A stretch of DNA of 64,000 nt from Pseudotabrizicola sp. (GCF_030656345.1 NZ_JAUSNR010000019.1:62001-126000); one strand, 5' to 3'; positions 1-8,630 are shown, counted from the first letter of the stretch. Notes: generated from the sequence alone by a model not told the origin. Numbers and translations are program-made.

Positions 1-1
1 C

Positions 2-385
2 GCCAGCCTGCAAACCCAGGCCGATGATCTGAAGTCAAATGTCGAAGTGCCGAAATGGGCGGTGATCATGCATTATGGCTGGCGCAATGAGCTGATCTCA
101 ATCTTTCCGAACGCCGTTGCCATCCGCCCGGTTGAAGGGCCGGATGCGACGATCATCCCGTGGTTCAACATCTTCTTCTTCGTGTTCATGGGCCTTATTA
201 TACTGCTGCTCTGGCGGATGTGGGCGCAGTTCCGCGAACGGACAATTGATCCGGTTCTGACCGATGCGGGTGAAGTGTGGGAGTCGGTCGACGCGCGGGC
301 CGATGCCGCACGGGACCGGGCAAAAGGGGTCTTTGGCAGGATCAACGCCTGGCTGGCCACCTGGCGGCCAAAGCCGCGCAAATAG
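2..385 (+). CDS. DUF1523 family membrane protein (C-terminal part)
   Basis: The reading frame is open from base 2 and runs to TAG at 383-385, so the window cuts off the N-terminus; the GTG at 47 is internal. The visible part carries the DUF1523 signature HYGWRNELISIFPNA, then one transmembrane helix (roughly WFNIFFFVFMGLIILLLW) and a basic, helical cytoplasmic tail. DUF1523 is a Rhodobacterales membrane protein family of unknown function, usually about 180 residues, so about 50 residues are probably missing. It converges on pheT, with a strong hairpin between them. The family call is from memory of the conserved motif; no function is inferred. Confidence 0.8.
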   Translation, partial: ASLQTQADDLKSNVEVPKWAVIMHYGWRNELISIFPNAVAIRPVEGPDATIIPWFNIFFFVFMGLIILLLWRMWAQFRERTIDPVLTDAGEVWESVDARADAARDRAKGVFGRINAWLATWRPKPRK

Positions 386-400
386 GCCGCGCATAGCCAC

Positions 401-443
401 AATACAAAACGCCGCGCAGCCCTGCTGCGCGGCGTTTTGTATT
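401..443. terminator. Bidirectional hairpin terminator, 19-bp perfect stem
   Basis: Arms 401-419 and 425-443 are perfectly complementary around a 5-nt loop. The stem ends in an A-tract on the left and a T-tract on the right, so it can terminate both the DUF1523 gene and the converging pheT. Confidence 0.9.
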
Positions 444-462
444 GCCCCGGATCAGCCCCGGA

Positions 463-2871
463 TCAGCCCCGCAGTGTGCCGCCGGTGGCCTTGGTCACCT
501 TGTCAATCACCCGTGCCGACACCGCCTCGATCTCGGCCTCGGTCAGGGTCTTGTCCGTCGGCTGCAGCCGCACCGTCAGGGCGATGGATTTCTTGCCCGC
601 CCCCATCTGCGCCTCGGCCTTGTCGCCGCTGAACTGGTCAAAGATCCGCACCGATGCAATCAGAGCCTTGTCCGCGCCAAGCGCCGCATTCACCGCTGTC
701 ATCCCCTCAACCCGGCTGTCGACCACAAAGGCAAAATCACGGTCCACCGCCTGCAGATCACTGATGGTCAGCGCCGGGCGGGTGGGGGTTTTCACCTTGG
801 GATAGGGGATATTTGCCACCAGAATTGTAAAGGCCACCGCCGCGCCCTTTATGCCTATTTCGGCCAGAACCTTTGGGTGCACCTCGCCGAAACTGGCCAT
901 GACATTGGGGCCAAGCCCGATCACGCCGGACCGGCCCGGATGCCACCATGATGCAGCCTTGCGGGTGATCTGCACCCGGGCGGGCGCGCCAAGCGCGGCC
1001 AGCACCGCCTCGGCATCGGCCCTGGCGTCGAACACATCGACCGGGCGGCGGCTGCCATAGGGATCGCGCGGGGCAGAATGCCCGATCAGCAGGCCGGTGG
1101 CCTGCAAAAGCTGCTCCCCCGGTTCGCCGCCCGAAAAGGCCGGGCCGATTTCAGCCAGCGACAGATCCATGAAGCCGCGCGCCTGATTGCGCGCCGCGGC
1201 GCGCAGCAGGCCGGGCAGCAGATCGGGGCGCAGATGGCTCATTTCCGATGAAATCGGGTTGTCGACCCGCACCGCATCGGTCCCACCGCCGAACAGCCTT
1301 GCTGCCGCCTCATCAATGAAGCTGTAGGTCACGCATTCATTATACCCCAGCGCCGCAATTGTACGCCGCGCCGTGCGTTCGCGCTGTTGCAGCGGCGTCA
1401 GGATCGGCCTTGGCACCCCGGCATCAAGTCGCGGCAGCGGCTTGCCCACCAGCTTGGTGAGCGAGGCCACACGCGCCACTTCTTCAATGAGATCCGCCTC
1501 ACCCAGCACATCGGGGCGCCAGCTTGGCGGCGTGGCCATGTCACCATTCAGAGTGAACCCAAGCGCCTCCAGCGTGGCGCGCTGCTCGGCTTCGGGAATA
1601 TCCATGCCAACCAGCGAAATCACCCGCGCCGGATTCAGGCGATAGGCGCGGGCGGTGTCAACCGGCGCGCCGTCCTGCGCGATATGGCTGGCGGTGCCGC
1701 CGCACAGATCCTGCACCATCTGCGTCGCAAGATCCAGCCCCGGCAGCGTGAACTCAGGGTCCACCCCGCGTTCAAACCGATATCGCGCATCGGAATTGAT
1801 CTTCAGCGCTCGCCCGGTGGCGGCAATCGTGATCGGGTCCCACCAGGCGGATTCAAGGAACACATCGGTGGTTTCCGGGGTGCAGCCAGACATCTCGCCG
1901 CCCATGATCCCGGCCAGAGACTCGACGCCGACATCATCGGAAATCGCCATCATCCCGGCGCGCAGGGTATAGGTCTTGCCGTCAAGGGCCAGCATCTGCT
2001 CGCCCCCCTCGGCCGGATGAATGCGCAGCACGCCCCTTACCTTGGCCGCATCAAACACGTGCAACGGGCGGTTCAGACCAAAGGTGAAATAGTTGGTGAT
2101 GTCCACCAGCGCCGAAATCGGGCGCAGGCCGATCGCCTTCAACCGCTGTTGCAGCCAGGCCGGAGACGGACCGTTCGTCACACCCCGGATCAGACGGCCG
2201 GCAAAATGCGGGCAGCCCTTGGCCTTCAGCACCGGGTCGATCTGCACCACAACCGGGCAGTCGAACTGCCCGTCGATTTGCGGAATGGTCAGCGGCTTCA
2301 ACCTGCCGATCCCCCGCGCCGCAAGGTCACGCGCAATGCCGCGCACGCCCAAAGCATCAGGCCGGTTCGGGGTCACCTTGACGTGGATCATCGGGTCCAC
2401 CGCATCGGGGCGGTGTGCGGCCAGCCAGTCGATGAACTTGTCGCCGACCTCACCCGAGGGCAGCTCGATGATGCCATTGTGCTCATCCGACAGCTCCAGC
2501 TCGCGCTCGGATGCCATCATGCCATGCGACTCGACGCCCCGGATCTTGCCCACCCCCAGCGTGGTGTCGATGCCCGGCACGTAATCACCCGGCTTGCACA
2601 GCACCACCGTGATCCCGGCACGGGCGTTGGGGGCACCGCAGACGATCTGCTTTTCACCTTCATCCGTCAGCACCCGGCAGACGCGCAGCCGGTCGGCGTC
2701 GGGGTGCTGGTCGGCTGTCAGGACGCGTGCGATCGTAAAGGCAGCCAGTCTGGCGGCGGGATTCACCACCTCTTCCACTTCCAGCCCCAGATCGGTCAGG
2801 GCGTAGAGAATGTCATCAAGCGACGCCTCGGTGTCGAGATGGTCCTTGAGCCAGGAGAGGGTGAATTTCAT
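463..2871 (-). CDS. pheT: Phenylalanine-tRNA ligase beta subunit
   Basis: The 802-residue product is the usual length for bacterial PheT, which forms an alpha2-beta2 tetramer with PheS and charges tRNA-Phe. In order it shows an N-terminal segment beginning MKFTLSWLKDHL, the EMAP/OB-fold tRNA-binding domain (about residues 39-150, with PDADRLRVC), the B3/B4 editing domain (about 215-395), the B5 domain (about 400-470) and a C-terminal ferredoxin-fold anticodon-binding domain (about 705-800, AVDRDFAFVVD). It lies downstream of pheS on the same strand, about 310 bp away, with a possible small gene on the other strand between them. Identification is secure. Confidence 0.97.
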   Translation of the reverse strand: MKFTLSWLKDHLDTEASLDDILYALTDLGLEVEEVVNPAARLAAFTIARVLTADQHPDADRLRVCRVLTDEGEKQIVCGAPNARAGITVVLCKPGDYVPGIDTTLGVGKIRGVESHGMMASERELELSDEHNGIIELPSGEVGDKFIDWLAAHRPDAVDPMIHVKVTPNRPDALGVRGIARDLAARGIGRLKPLTIPQIDGQFDCPVVVQIDPVLKAKGCPHFAGRLIRGVTNGPSPAWLQQRLKAIGLRPISALVDITNYFTFGLNRPLHVFDAAKVRGVLRIHPAEGGEQMLALDGKTYTLRAGMMAISDDVGVESLAGIMGGEMSGCTPETTDVFLESAWWDPITIAATGRALKINSDARYRFERGVDPEFTLPGLDLATQMVQDLCGGTASHIAQDGAPVDTARAYRLNPARVISLVGMDIPEAEQRATLEALGFTLNGDMATPPSWRPDVLGEADLIEEVARVASLTKLVGKPLPRLDAGVPRPILTPLQQRERTARRTIAALGYNECVTYSFIDEAAARLFGGGTDAVRVDNPISSEMSHLRPDLLPGLLRAAARNQARGFMDLSLAEIGPAFSGGEPGEQLLQATGLLIGHSAPRDPYGSRRPVDVFDARADAEAVLAALGAPARVQITRKAASWWHPGRSGVIGLGPNVMASFGEVHPKVLAEIGIKGAAVAFTILVANIPYPKVKTPTRPALTISDLQAVDRDFAFVVDSRVEGMTAVNAALGADKALIASVRIFDQFSGDKAEAQMGAGKKSIALTVRLQPTDKTLTEAEIEAVSARVIDKVTKATGGTLRG

Positions 2872-3027
2872 CGCAATATCCCTTGGATTTCCTGCGTCCG
2901 GGCTTAGCGCAAAGCAATCCCGAGGGGAAGCCGGGCGGAGGGGGTTTCCGGTTCAGAAACGGGTTGTCCCGTCAAAGCAGGCCAGTTCGCCACATTCTTG
3001 CTTAAACTGTCCCGTAGACCCATCGAC

Positions 3028-3171
3028 ATGATGGATCCGATGCTCAACAAACCCAAGAACCACAAGCCTGGGCCTCCTTGGGCGCTTATCCTGATGATCG
3101 CGATTGCGGCGGTATGCTTTATCCTCGCCTCGCAGGACGCGCAGATCACCACCGCAGTTCTAACCCGCTGA
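3028..3171 (+). CDS. Possible small single-pass membrane protein (47 aa)
   Basis: A short frame on the plus strand in the pheS-pheT gap encodes a basic, proline-rich N-terminus (LNKPKNHKPGPPWA) and then one clear hydrophobic helix (ALILMIAIAAVCFILA), ending at TGA 3169-3171. ATG codons at 3028, 3031 and 3040 are all possible starts, and none has a strong Shine-Dalgarno sequence. The amphipathic-then-hydrophobic layout looks like a real tail-type small membrane protein rather than a shadow, because no gene lies opposite. It is antisense to any pheS-pheT read-through transcript. No family was recognised. Confidence 0.4.
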   Translation: MMDPMLNKPKNHKPGPPWALILMIAIAAVCFILASQDAQITTAVLTR

Positions 3172-3179
3172 TCCGGGGA

Positions 3180-4259
3180 TCAGCGGGAAAGGCCGCCGGC
3201 CAGATCGGGCATGTCCAGCGCGGCAAAGCCGTAATGGCGCAGCCAGCGCAGGTCTGATTCAAAGAACGCCCGCAGGTCGGGAATGCCGTATTTCAGCATG
3301 GCAATCCGGTCGATGCCCAGACCAAAGGCGAACCCCTGCCATTCATCCGGGTTCACCCCGGCGGCGGCAAGCACCTTTGGGTGCACCATGCCCGACCCCA
3401 GGATCTCCATCCACTTGTCGCCCTCACCGATGCGCAGCTGGCCGCCCACAACCGAGTAGCGGATATCCACCTCGGCCGAAGGTTCGGTGAAGGGGAAATG
3501 GCTGGCCCGGAACCGCAGCTCCACCTTGTCGACCTCAAAGAACGCGCGGCAGAATTCTTCCAGCGTCCATTTCAGGTTGGCCATGCTGATATCGCGGTCA
3601 ATCGCCAGACCTTCCACCTGATGGAACATCGGGGTGTGTGTCTGGTCCATATCCATCCGGTAGACGCGGCCCGGCGCGATCACCCGGATCGGCGCGCCCT
3701 GATCCATCATCGCGCGGATCTGCACCGGGCTGGTGTGGGTGCGCAGCACATGGGGCGGGCGGTTGTCGCCTTCCGCCCGGTGCATGAAGAAGGTGTCATG
3801 CTCCTGCCGCGCCGGGTGTTCGGGGGGGATGTTCAGGGCGTCGAAGTTGTACCAGTCGCTTTCCACCTGCGGCCCCTCGGCCACGGCGAACCCCATGTCG
3901 GCGAAAATGGCGGTCAGCTCTTCCATCACCTGGCTGACCGGATGGATGGTGCCGCGCGGACGGGGGCGGCCGGGCAGGGTCACGTCCAGCCATTCTGACG
4001 TCAGCCGCTCATTCAGCGCGGCGTCGCCTAGGGCGAGCTTTTTGGCCCGCAGCGCGGCGTCGATCTCGTCGCGCAAGCTGTTCATCGCGGCCCCGGCGGC
4101 CTTGCGTTCCTCGGGGTCCATCTTGCCCAAGGTCGCCATCAGGGCCGAAATCTCGCCCTTCTTGCCAAGGGCCGCCAGCCGCACCTCTTCCAGCCCGGCC
4201 TCAGAGGCGGCACCGGCCACGGCCTCAATATACTTGCCCCGGAGGTTGGTCAGGTCCAT
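3180..4259 (-). CDS. pheS: Phenylalanine-tRNA ligase alpha subunit
   Basis: The 359-residue product is the catalytic subunit partner of PheT. It has an N-terminal helical arm (about residues 1-90) that binds tRNA and a class II synthetase core with motif 2 ([10 protein letters not shown]) and motif 3 ([14 protein letters not shown]). The start [10 protein letters not shown] at 4259 was chosen because AAGGGG precedes it and it matches the family N-terminus; the frame stays open for 29 more codons upstream but that sequence is low-complexity. The AT-rich island begins about 120 bp upstream, so this gene's promoter region is the left neighbour of the insert. Confidence 0.97.
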   Translation of the reverse strand: MDLTNLRGKYIEAVAGAASEAGLEEVRLAALGKKGEISALMATLGKMDPEERKAAGAAMNSLRDEIDAALRAKKLALGDAALNERLTSEWLDVTLPGRPRPRGTIHPVSQVMEELTAIFADMGFAVAEGPQVESDWYNFDALNIPPEHPARQEHDTFFMHRAEGDNRPPHVLRTHTSPVQIRAMMDQGAPIRVIAPGRVYRMDMDQTHTPMFHQVEGLAIDRDISMANLKWTLEEFCRAFFEVDKVELRFRASHFPFTEPSAEVDIRYSVVGGQLRIGEGDKWMEILGSGMVHPKVLAAAGVNPDEWQGFAFGLGIDRIAMLKYGIPDLRAFFESDLRWLRHYGFAALDMPDLAGGLSR

Positions 4260-4629
4260 CGCGCGTCCCCTTGGAATATGCAGCTTTGGGTTAGCGGGAA
4301 GGGGGCGGGGATGCAAGGGGGAGGCGTGGTTCCTCCTGTGCTGCAAGGGGGTGGACTGAGGGAAATCAAGGGGTTAGGGCGCGCGGATTCAAGGGTTGTT
4401 AATGAGCGGCATCTTTAAGCATGCGGCGCGCTCATCCAAAACTCGTGAACTGCCTTGGAGAGTTCTGCGAGGTAGCCATGTTAGCGTCTTGTGCTCCGAA
4501 GTCACTGGACTAATCAGCTGGAATCCGCTTTGGTTAGTTGTCTATGACATGCATCCAGATTGCAGAACGCAGTCGTCTAAAGCTTAGGCAAAAAAACTGA
4601 AAGTGGCAACCGCAGCAATGTGAGAACGA
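4260..4629. other. Intergenic junction between pheS and the AT-rich island
   Basis: Base composition changes from GC-rich to clearly AT-richer at about 4370-4400. A 60-codon frame starting at ATG 4402 and ending at 4587 exists but shows no recognisable domain, no ribosome-binding site and no obvious codon bias, so it is not called as a gene. Two similar short strings (ATCAAGGGGTTAG near 4364 and ATTCAAGGGTTGTTA near 4388) sit at the composition break. No tRNA end, integrase or clear flanking direct repeat was found here. Confidence 0.5.
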
Positions 4630-5247
4630 ATGCCTGTATTTTCCAATGTTGATGTGCTCAAAGAAGAAATTCTTGCACTCAGTCCAAGTGATTTCTTTGA
4701 TAGGTACATTCTCCATGAGGACACAGAGCATTTTGGTAACGACAGAATAGACTTTGTTGCCGAGATCCTGACAGACACGTATGGAGTTGCAGTGAACCGC
4801 GAAGATATACTAGTCGTCGGATCGTCCAAGATCGGGTTTGCAATGCATGACAAGTTTAAAAACGGAGTGAATTCTGCGCCAGCATTCCGGAGTTACGGCG
4901 TTGAATCAGATATCGACCTTTCGATTTGCAGCGAGAGCTTGTTCAAGGTTCTTTGGCATGAGCTAAGTGAATTTGCATGCCGGCAAAAGTCAACACCGTA
5001 TCGCAGCGGTGACCTAGGCAACTATCTTGCATATGGTTGGCTGCGCCAAGATCATTTTCCAAAGCTCCCCGGTGCACGCCTCATCAGGTGCGAAAATCTT
5101 CAAGTTTGTCGAGGACGAGTTCGCAGGAATAGAGCGCGCGGCCATCCAAAGGTAGACTTTGGTATTTTCTACAACATTGAGCACCTCAAGTTGTACCAGT
5201 CGAGAAGCATTCGACTTTGCAGACAGAAACTGGAGAAGCCACTGTGA
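4630..5247 (+). CDS. Nucleotidyltransferase-fold protein of the island pair
   Basis: This 205-residue protein has the core motifs of the DNA polymerase beta nucleotidyltransferase superfamily: VVGSSKIGF at about residues 62-70 (the GS motif), ESDIDLSI at 92-99 with the DxD pair D94/D96, and a possible third carboxylate D176 in KVDFGIFY. Family members transfer nucleotides to proteins, RNA or small molecules; the substrate here cannot be told. It is much smaller than CD-NTases and resembles minimal NTases of toxin-antitoxin or phage-defence pairs. It is coupled by a GTGA overlap to the DUF262 gene, implying a joint function. ATG 4630 is used; no strong Shine-Dalgarno site is visible. Defence role is inference. 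Confidence 0.7.
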   Translation: MPVFSNVDVLKEEILALSPSDFFDRYILHEDTEHFGNDRIDFVAEILTDTYGVAVNREDILVVGSSKIGFAMHDKFKNGVNSAPAFRSYGVESDIDLSICSESLFKVLWHELSEFACRQKSTPYRSGDLGNYLAYGWLRQDHFPKLPGARLIRCENLQVCRGRVRRNRARGHPKVDFGIFYNIEHLKLYQSRSIRLCRQKLEKPL

Positions 5248-6284
5248 TACAGACTACAGCGACTAATAAGAAAGTACGAGAACTACTTAAGGCTACAAGA
5301 GATGGGGCCTTAGTTCCTCGCCCCGAGTTCCAGCGAAGGCTGGTTTGGACATCCAAGGACAAAGATCGGTTCATTGAAACCGTGCTTAAAGGCTATCCGT
5401 TTCCAGAGATATATATATGCAACGGCGAAATTGATGTGGAAACCGGTGATGGAACGCAGCTCTTAGTTGACGGACTTCAGCGCGTCAGCACCTTGAGCGA
5501 GTATTTTCTTGGCGAGCCTGGAATTTCTCACGTTGCGAGCGTCCCATATGCTCAACTATTACCTGAGGAGAAGCAGAAATTCCTAGAATATAATGTAGTT
5601 GTGCGAGATTTAGGTGCACTGAGTAAAGACCAGATTATTGAAGTGTTTCGGCGCCTAAACTCAACGCAGTATACTCTCCGAGACATGGAGGTTCATAATG
5701 CCATTTACGACGGTGAGATGAAGAAGTTCTGCGAAAGATTTTCTGAGAGCTCATTTTTTGACGATCACCGAGTATTTTTAGCAAGTGATAGAAAGCGAAT
5801 GGGCGACGTATCATTTTGTCTGTCGATTGTTGCAACGATGATGAACGGGTATTTTAACCGTGACGCCGATCATGAGAGCATTCTGAATAAATACAATGAA
5901 AGTTTTCCAGAAGAGGCGACATATCAATATCGAATAGATCGTATCTTGAACTTCATCGAGGAGTGTGGATTTGATCATAGATCTAGAATATGGAAAAAAG
6001 CTGATTTCTTTTCAGCCTTCATTGAACTTGATTCTGTCTTTCAACTGCCGACTGCACACCCAGAGCCAAGATTTGTACTTACTACATTGGAGAAATTCTA
6101 CGCCGATGTTGAGAGTGAAGCCCCTAGAAGACGGGGCACCGCAGACATTTACTATAAATCAGCTCTTCAAGCGTCGAATGACCGAACTAGTCGAATTCGC
6201 CGGGGCATGATTATTGGGGGAAAACTCATTAGTGCGAGGGAAGAAGAGATTCTGGAGCAATTGGCTGCAATGGGTTTGATCTAA
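5244..6284 (+). CDS. DUF262 (GmrSD N-domain-like) protein
   Basis: The 346-residue protein shows the conserved DUF262 signatures: PEFQRRLVW (residues 28-36), VDGLQRVSTL (75-84, the DGxQRxxTL motif) and FRRLNS (135-140). DUF262 is the ParB/sulfiredoxin-like N-terminal domain of GmrSD-type restriction enzymes and of SspE-like defence proteins, where it binds or hydrolyses nucleotides. The HNH-bearing DUF1524 half is absent; the C-terminal 130 residues carry no nuclease motif I recognise. The GTG start at 5244 overlaps the upstream stop (GTGA) and has GGAGAAG about 8 nt before it, which is preferred to the in-frame TTG at 5217. A role in defence is inferred from family and context. Confidence 0.8.
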   Translation: MIQTTATNKKVRELLKATRDGALVPRPEFQRRLVWTSKDKDRFIETVLKGYPFPEIYICNGEIDVETGDGTQLLVDGLQRVSTLSEYFLGEPGISHVASVPYAQLLPEEKQKFLEYNVVVRDLGALSKDQIIEVFRRLNSTQYTLRDMEVHNAIYDGEMKKFCERFSESSFFDDHRVFLASDRKRMGDVSFCLSIVATMMNGYFNRDADHESILNKYNESFPEEATYQYRIDRILNFIEECGFDHRSRIWKKADFFSAFIELDSVFQLPTAHPEPRFVLTTLEKFYADVESEAPRRRGTADIYYKSALQASNDRTSRIRRGMIIGGKLISAREEEILEQLAAMGLI

Positions 6285-6322
6285 GTCAGTCAATGGAATG
6301 CATAGAGATGACCCCAAACGCA

Positions 6323-6352
6323 AAACGCCCACCCCTCTCAGGGCGGGCGTTT
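6323..6352 (-). terminator. rpsO terminator hairpin
   Basis: Arms 6323-6334 and 6341-6352 pair with one A-C mismatch; the minus strand continues into GTTTTG. It follows the rpsO stop by about 25 bp and marks the right edge of native sequence next to the island. Confidence 0.8.
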
Positions 6353-6376
6353 CCGTAACCGTTGCTCCGACCGCGC

Positions 6377-6646
6377 TTAGCGGCGCAGGCCGAGGCGGGC
6401 GATCAGGGCGGTGTAGCGGGCCTCTTCCTTGCCTTTCAGATAGTCCAGCAGCTTGCGGCGCTGGGCGACCATCATCAAAAGACCACGACGCGAGTGGTTG
6501 TCTTTCTTGTGGCTCTTGAAATGCTCGGTCAGGGTCGCGATGCGCGATGACAGGATGGCCACCTGAACTTCCGGCGAGCCGGTGTCGTTCTCTTTGGTGG
6601 CGTATTCCTTGATCAGGCGGGCTTTTTCTTCGACGGTGATCGACAT
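6377..6646 (-). CDS. rpsO: 30S ribosomal protein S15 (uS15)
   Basis: An 89-residue protein starting [15 protein letters not shown], with the uS15 signatures TGSPEVQVA and [13 protein letters not shown]15 is a primary 16S rRNA binding protein that organises the central domain of the small subunit. The start at 6646 has AAGGAG about 7 nt upstream; the frame remains open further upstream, but that sequence is not part of the family. It is transcribed alone here, ending in the hairpin at 6323-6352; the more usual pnp partner is not in the window. Confidence 0.97.
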   Translation of the reverse strand: MSITVEEKARLIKEYATKENDTGSPEVQVAILSSRIATLTEHFKSHKKDNHSRRGLLMMVAQRRKLLDYLKGKEEARYTALIARLGLRR

Positions 6647-6937
6647 CGGAAATCTCCTTGTGCAGAAGGGTGAAGGTGCAGGCCGGGATGTCGTCCAGCA
6701 AGACCACTGTGCCCCCCGGACCCCGGGGGATGCGCGCGTATAGGGGAAATCCGGCGCGAAGGGAAGCCCCGCTGTGCGGCGGGCCGGTGCCCCGTTAACC
6801 CTGGGGCAGGATTTTTGCGCCACAGTCTGGGCGCAGGGCCGGATCTGTGCTAGGCACGCGGGCAGGATTTTCTTTTGTGTTCTGTTGGTTGCGTGGCTTT
6901 GTGGTTAACGCGCCGGGGCGTGGTAAGGGGTATGGGC

Positions 6938-7969
6938 ATGTTGGCATTGCTGGCAATCATGGGGGCCCTTGGGGCCGGGATCTTCGTCGACAGTCTGGCG
7001 CGCTCTGCCGACAGCGATGAGGCCGAGGATCTGCCCGAGGATGACATGGCCGAAGAGGCGACCCGCGGGTCGCTGCTGGATCCGGATTTCGGGGCAGCGG
7101 GCACTCCGGCCGGTTTTGTCGATGACGGGATGCCGGTGTCGGATGATATCGCCGACCCGGAGGCGGAGCCGCTGGATCTGGCGGGCGGTGCCGGTGACGA
7201 TATCCTGAGTGGCGGCGCGGCGGGGGACCGGCTGAGCGGCGGCGATGGTGCCGATCAGCTGACCGGGCGCGGCGGCGATGACCGGCTCTGGGGTGGTGCC
7301 GGGCGTGACTGGCTGGACGGTGGCGATGGTGACGACAGCCTGTACGGTCAGGGCGGCGATGATGTGCTGAACGGCGGCGCGGGCGATGATGTTCTTGTGG
7401 GCGGCCGCGGCGCGGATCAGTTGGCCGGGGGGCCAGGGGACGACCGGCTGTGGGGCGGCGGCGGACATGACACGCTGTTCGGCGGCGAAGGGCATGATAC
7501 GTTAGACGGCGGCATGGGGCGCGACTGGCTGGCCGGTGGGTCTGGGAATGACCTGCTGATCGGCGGGGGCGGGCGCGACACGCTGGACGGCGGCCCCGGC
7601 AATGATACGCTGTGGGGCGGGTCGGAAGGGGCCAGCGACGGGGCAACGGACTGGCTCAACGGCGGCGCAGGTGATGACTTTCTAGGCGTCGGGCCCGGCG
7701 ATATCGCGACGGGCGGGGCGGGGTCGGATGTGTTCCAGCTGCAGGATTTCGGACCGGGCCTGCCCGTCGCGGACATCATGGACTATAATCCGGAGGAAGA
7801 TCAGCTTGTGCTGCTCTATGACGCCACGCTGCACGTCGCCCCGGTTCTGAGCGCGGAACCGGTCGAAGGCACAGGTGATGTGACCCTGATGCTGGACGGC
7901 GTGGCGGTTGCCCTGATCCGCAACGCGCCTGACCTCGACCTCTCGCTCATTCAGCTGCGCGCCGCCTGA
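6938..7969 (+). CDS. RTX-repeat (haemolysin-type calcium-binding) protein with N-terminal membrane anchor
   Basis: After an N-terminal hydrophobic helix ([18 protein letters not shown]) and an acidic linker rich in Asp/Glu, about 17 consecutive nonapeptides of the GGxGxDxLx type fill roughly residues 80-260 and would form a calcium-filled parallel beta-roll. The C-terminal 90 residues (beginning [10 protein letters not shown], with [16 protein letters not shown]) match the capping region usual in RTX secreted proteins. No enzyme domain is present. ATG 6938 is preferred to ATG 6932 because AAGGGG lies 7 nt before it. The N-terminal helix is unusual for type I secretion substrates and suggests membrane anchoring. 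It converges tightly on the DUF1643 gene (12 bp). Confidence 0.85.
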   Translation: MLALLAIMGALGAGIFVDSLARSADSDEAEDLPEDDMAEEATRGSLLDPDFGAAGTPAGFVDDGMPVSDDIADPEAEPLDLAGGAGDDILSGGAAGDRLSGGDGADQLTGRGGDDRLWGGAGRDWLDGGDGDDSLYGQGGDDVLNGGAGDDVLVGGRGADQLAGGPGDDRLWGGGGHDTLFGGEGHDTLDGGMGRDWLAGGSGNDLLIGGGGRDTLDGGPGNDTLWGGSEGASDGATDWLNGGAGDDFLGVGPGDIATGGAGSDVFQLQDFGPGLPVADIMDYNPEEDQLVLLYDATLHVAPVLSAEPVEGTGDVTLMLDGVAVALIRNAPDLDLSLIQLRAA

Positions 7970-7981
7970 CAAACCGCCCCT

Positions 7982-8509
7982 CTAAACCCAAAGCCGTGGC
8001 TGTTCGGCATAGCCGATATACAGCGGATGCTTTGGCTGACCCGCAGCGGTCAGCCCAAGATGCCACAACGGCACCCCGGTGCCGCGCAACAACCCCGCCA
8101 CCGCCTCACCGCGCCCCAGATACACACCATGCCCGCCCCAGGCGCAGACCACCCGGTCAGGCCGCCAGTCCAGCACCGATGACAGGATCGCCACATCATT
8201 CCCCGGCCCCACCGGATCGGCTGCTGCGCGCATGACCCGCGGATCGGTCGCGCGGAAGGCAAAGATATTCACGACCCGGAACGCCCCAAAGCCCAACGCC
8301 CGCGCCCGCCGCTCACAGCGCTCTACCGTCGGGTCATTCTGCACCTCGGTCGCGGTGGACGGGTTGAGCATCACGAACAAGGCCCGCTCCCCCGCCGCAT
8401 CCCAGACCCGCGTCAGCAGATAGCGATAGCATTCACAGGCCGAATAGACCGCAACCGACGCTGCATCGCCCTTCACATGCGCCCGCTCCAGCCACCCGTC
8501 ACTTTGCAT
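7982..8509 (-). CDS. DUF1643 family protein
   Basis: A 175-residue protein starting MQSDGWLERAH. It carries the DUF1643 signatures CECYRYLLTR, LFVMLNPSTA, NDPTVERCERRA and the later VCAWGGHG and HPLYIG. DUF1643 proteins are soluble, widespread in bacteria and phages, and functionally uncharacterised. The frame stays open upstream of 8509 with no family match, so the ATG at 8509 was taken. It is separated from truB upstream by a strong hairpin, so it probably has its own promoter. Confidence 0.85.
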   Translation of the reverse strand: MQSDGWLERAHVKGDAASVAVYSACECYRYLLTRVWDAAGERALFVMLNPSTATEVQNDPTVERCERRARALGFGAFRVVNIFAFRATDPRVMRAAADPVGPGNDVAILSSVLDWRPDRVVCAWGGHGVYLGRGEAVAGLLRGTGVPLWHLGLTAAGQPKHPLYIGYAEQPRLWV

Positions 8510-8588
8510 TGCAGCTTTCCCAAATACTCCCGCCGGAGGCTCCGACGCTCGTGCCAAAATCACAGCCCAAAGCCCATTCCGTGGCAAC

Positions 8589-8623
8589 GCCGCCGCGCGG
8601 GGCTCGATGCCCCGCGCGGCGGC
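8589..8623 (-). terminator. Strong hairpin downstream of truB
   Basis: Arms 8589-8603 and 8609-8623 form a perfect 15-bp GC-only stem with a 5-nt loop, 8 bp beyond the truB stop. It lacks a clear U-tract on either side, so it may act as a 3-prime stabiliser or a Rho-assisted terminator. Confidence 0.6.
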
Positions 8624-8630
8624 ACGCGGT

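Larger units (their letters stand above)
4380..6290. other. AT-rich acquired island between pheS and rpsO
   Basis: This roughly 1.9-kb stretch is visibly AT-richer than both sides, uses A/T-ending codons (AAA, GAA, TTT, ATA, CTA) that neighbours avoid, and interrupts two housekeeping loci. It carries only the coupled nucleotidyltransferase-fold and DUF262 genes. Sharp composition edges near 4380 and 6290 suggest a recent transfer. No integrase, transposase or terminal repeat is present, so the mechanism of insertion is not visible. Confidence 0.75.

Noticed and set aside
1387..2907. 506-codon open frame opposite pheT
   Set aside because: A GC-rich shadow of pheT: His/Gln/Arg-rich low-complexity translation with no domain, no ribosome-binding site, and full overlap with a certain gene.
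4402..4587. 60-codon frame at the left edge of the AT-rich island
   Set aside because: No domain, no ribosome-binding site and a random-looking sequence; noted as part of the junction only.
5040..5247. Suspected frameshift at the end of the nucleotidyltransferase gene
   Set aside because: The last part reads GHPKVDFGIFYNIEHLKLYQ in the same frame and ends in the GTGA overlap with the next gene, so the frame is probably intact.
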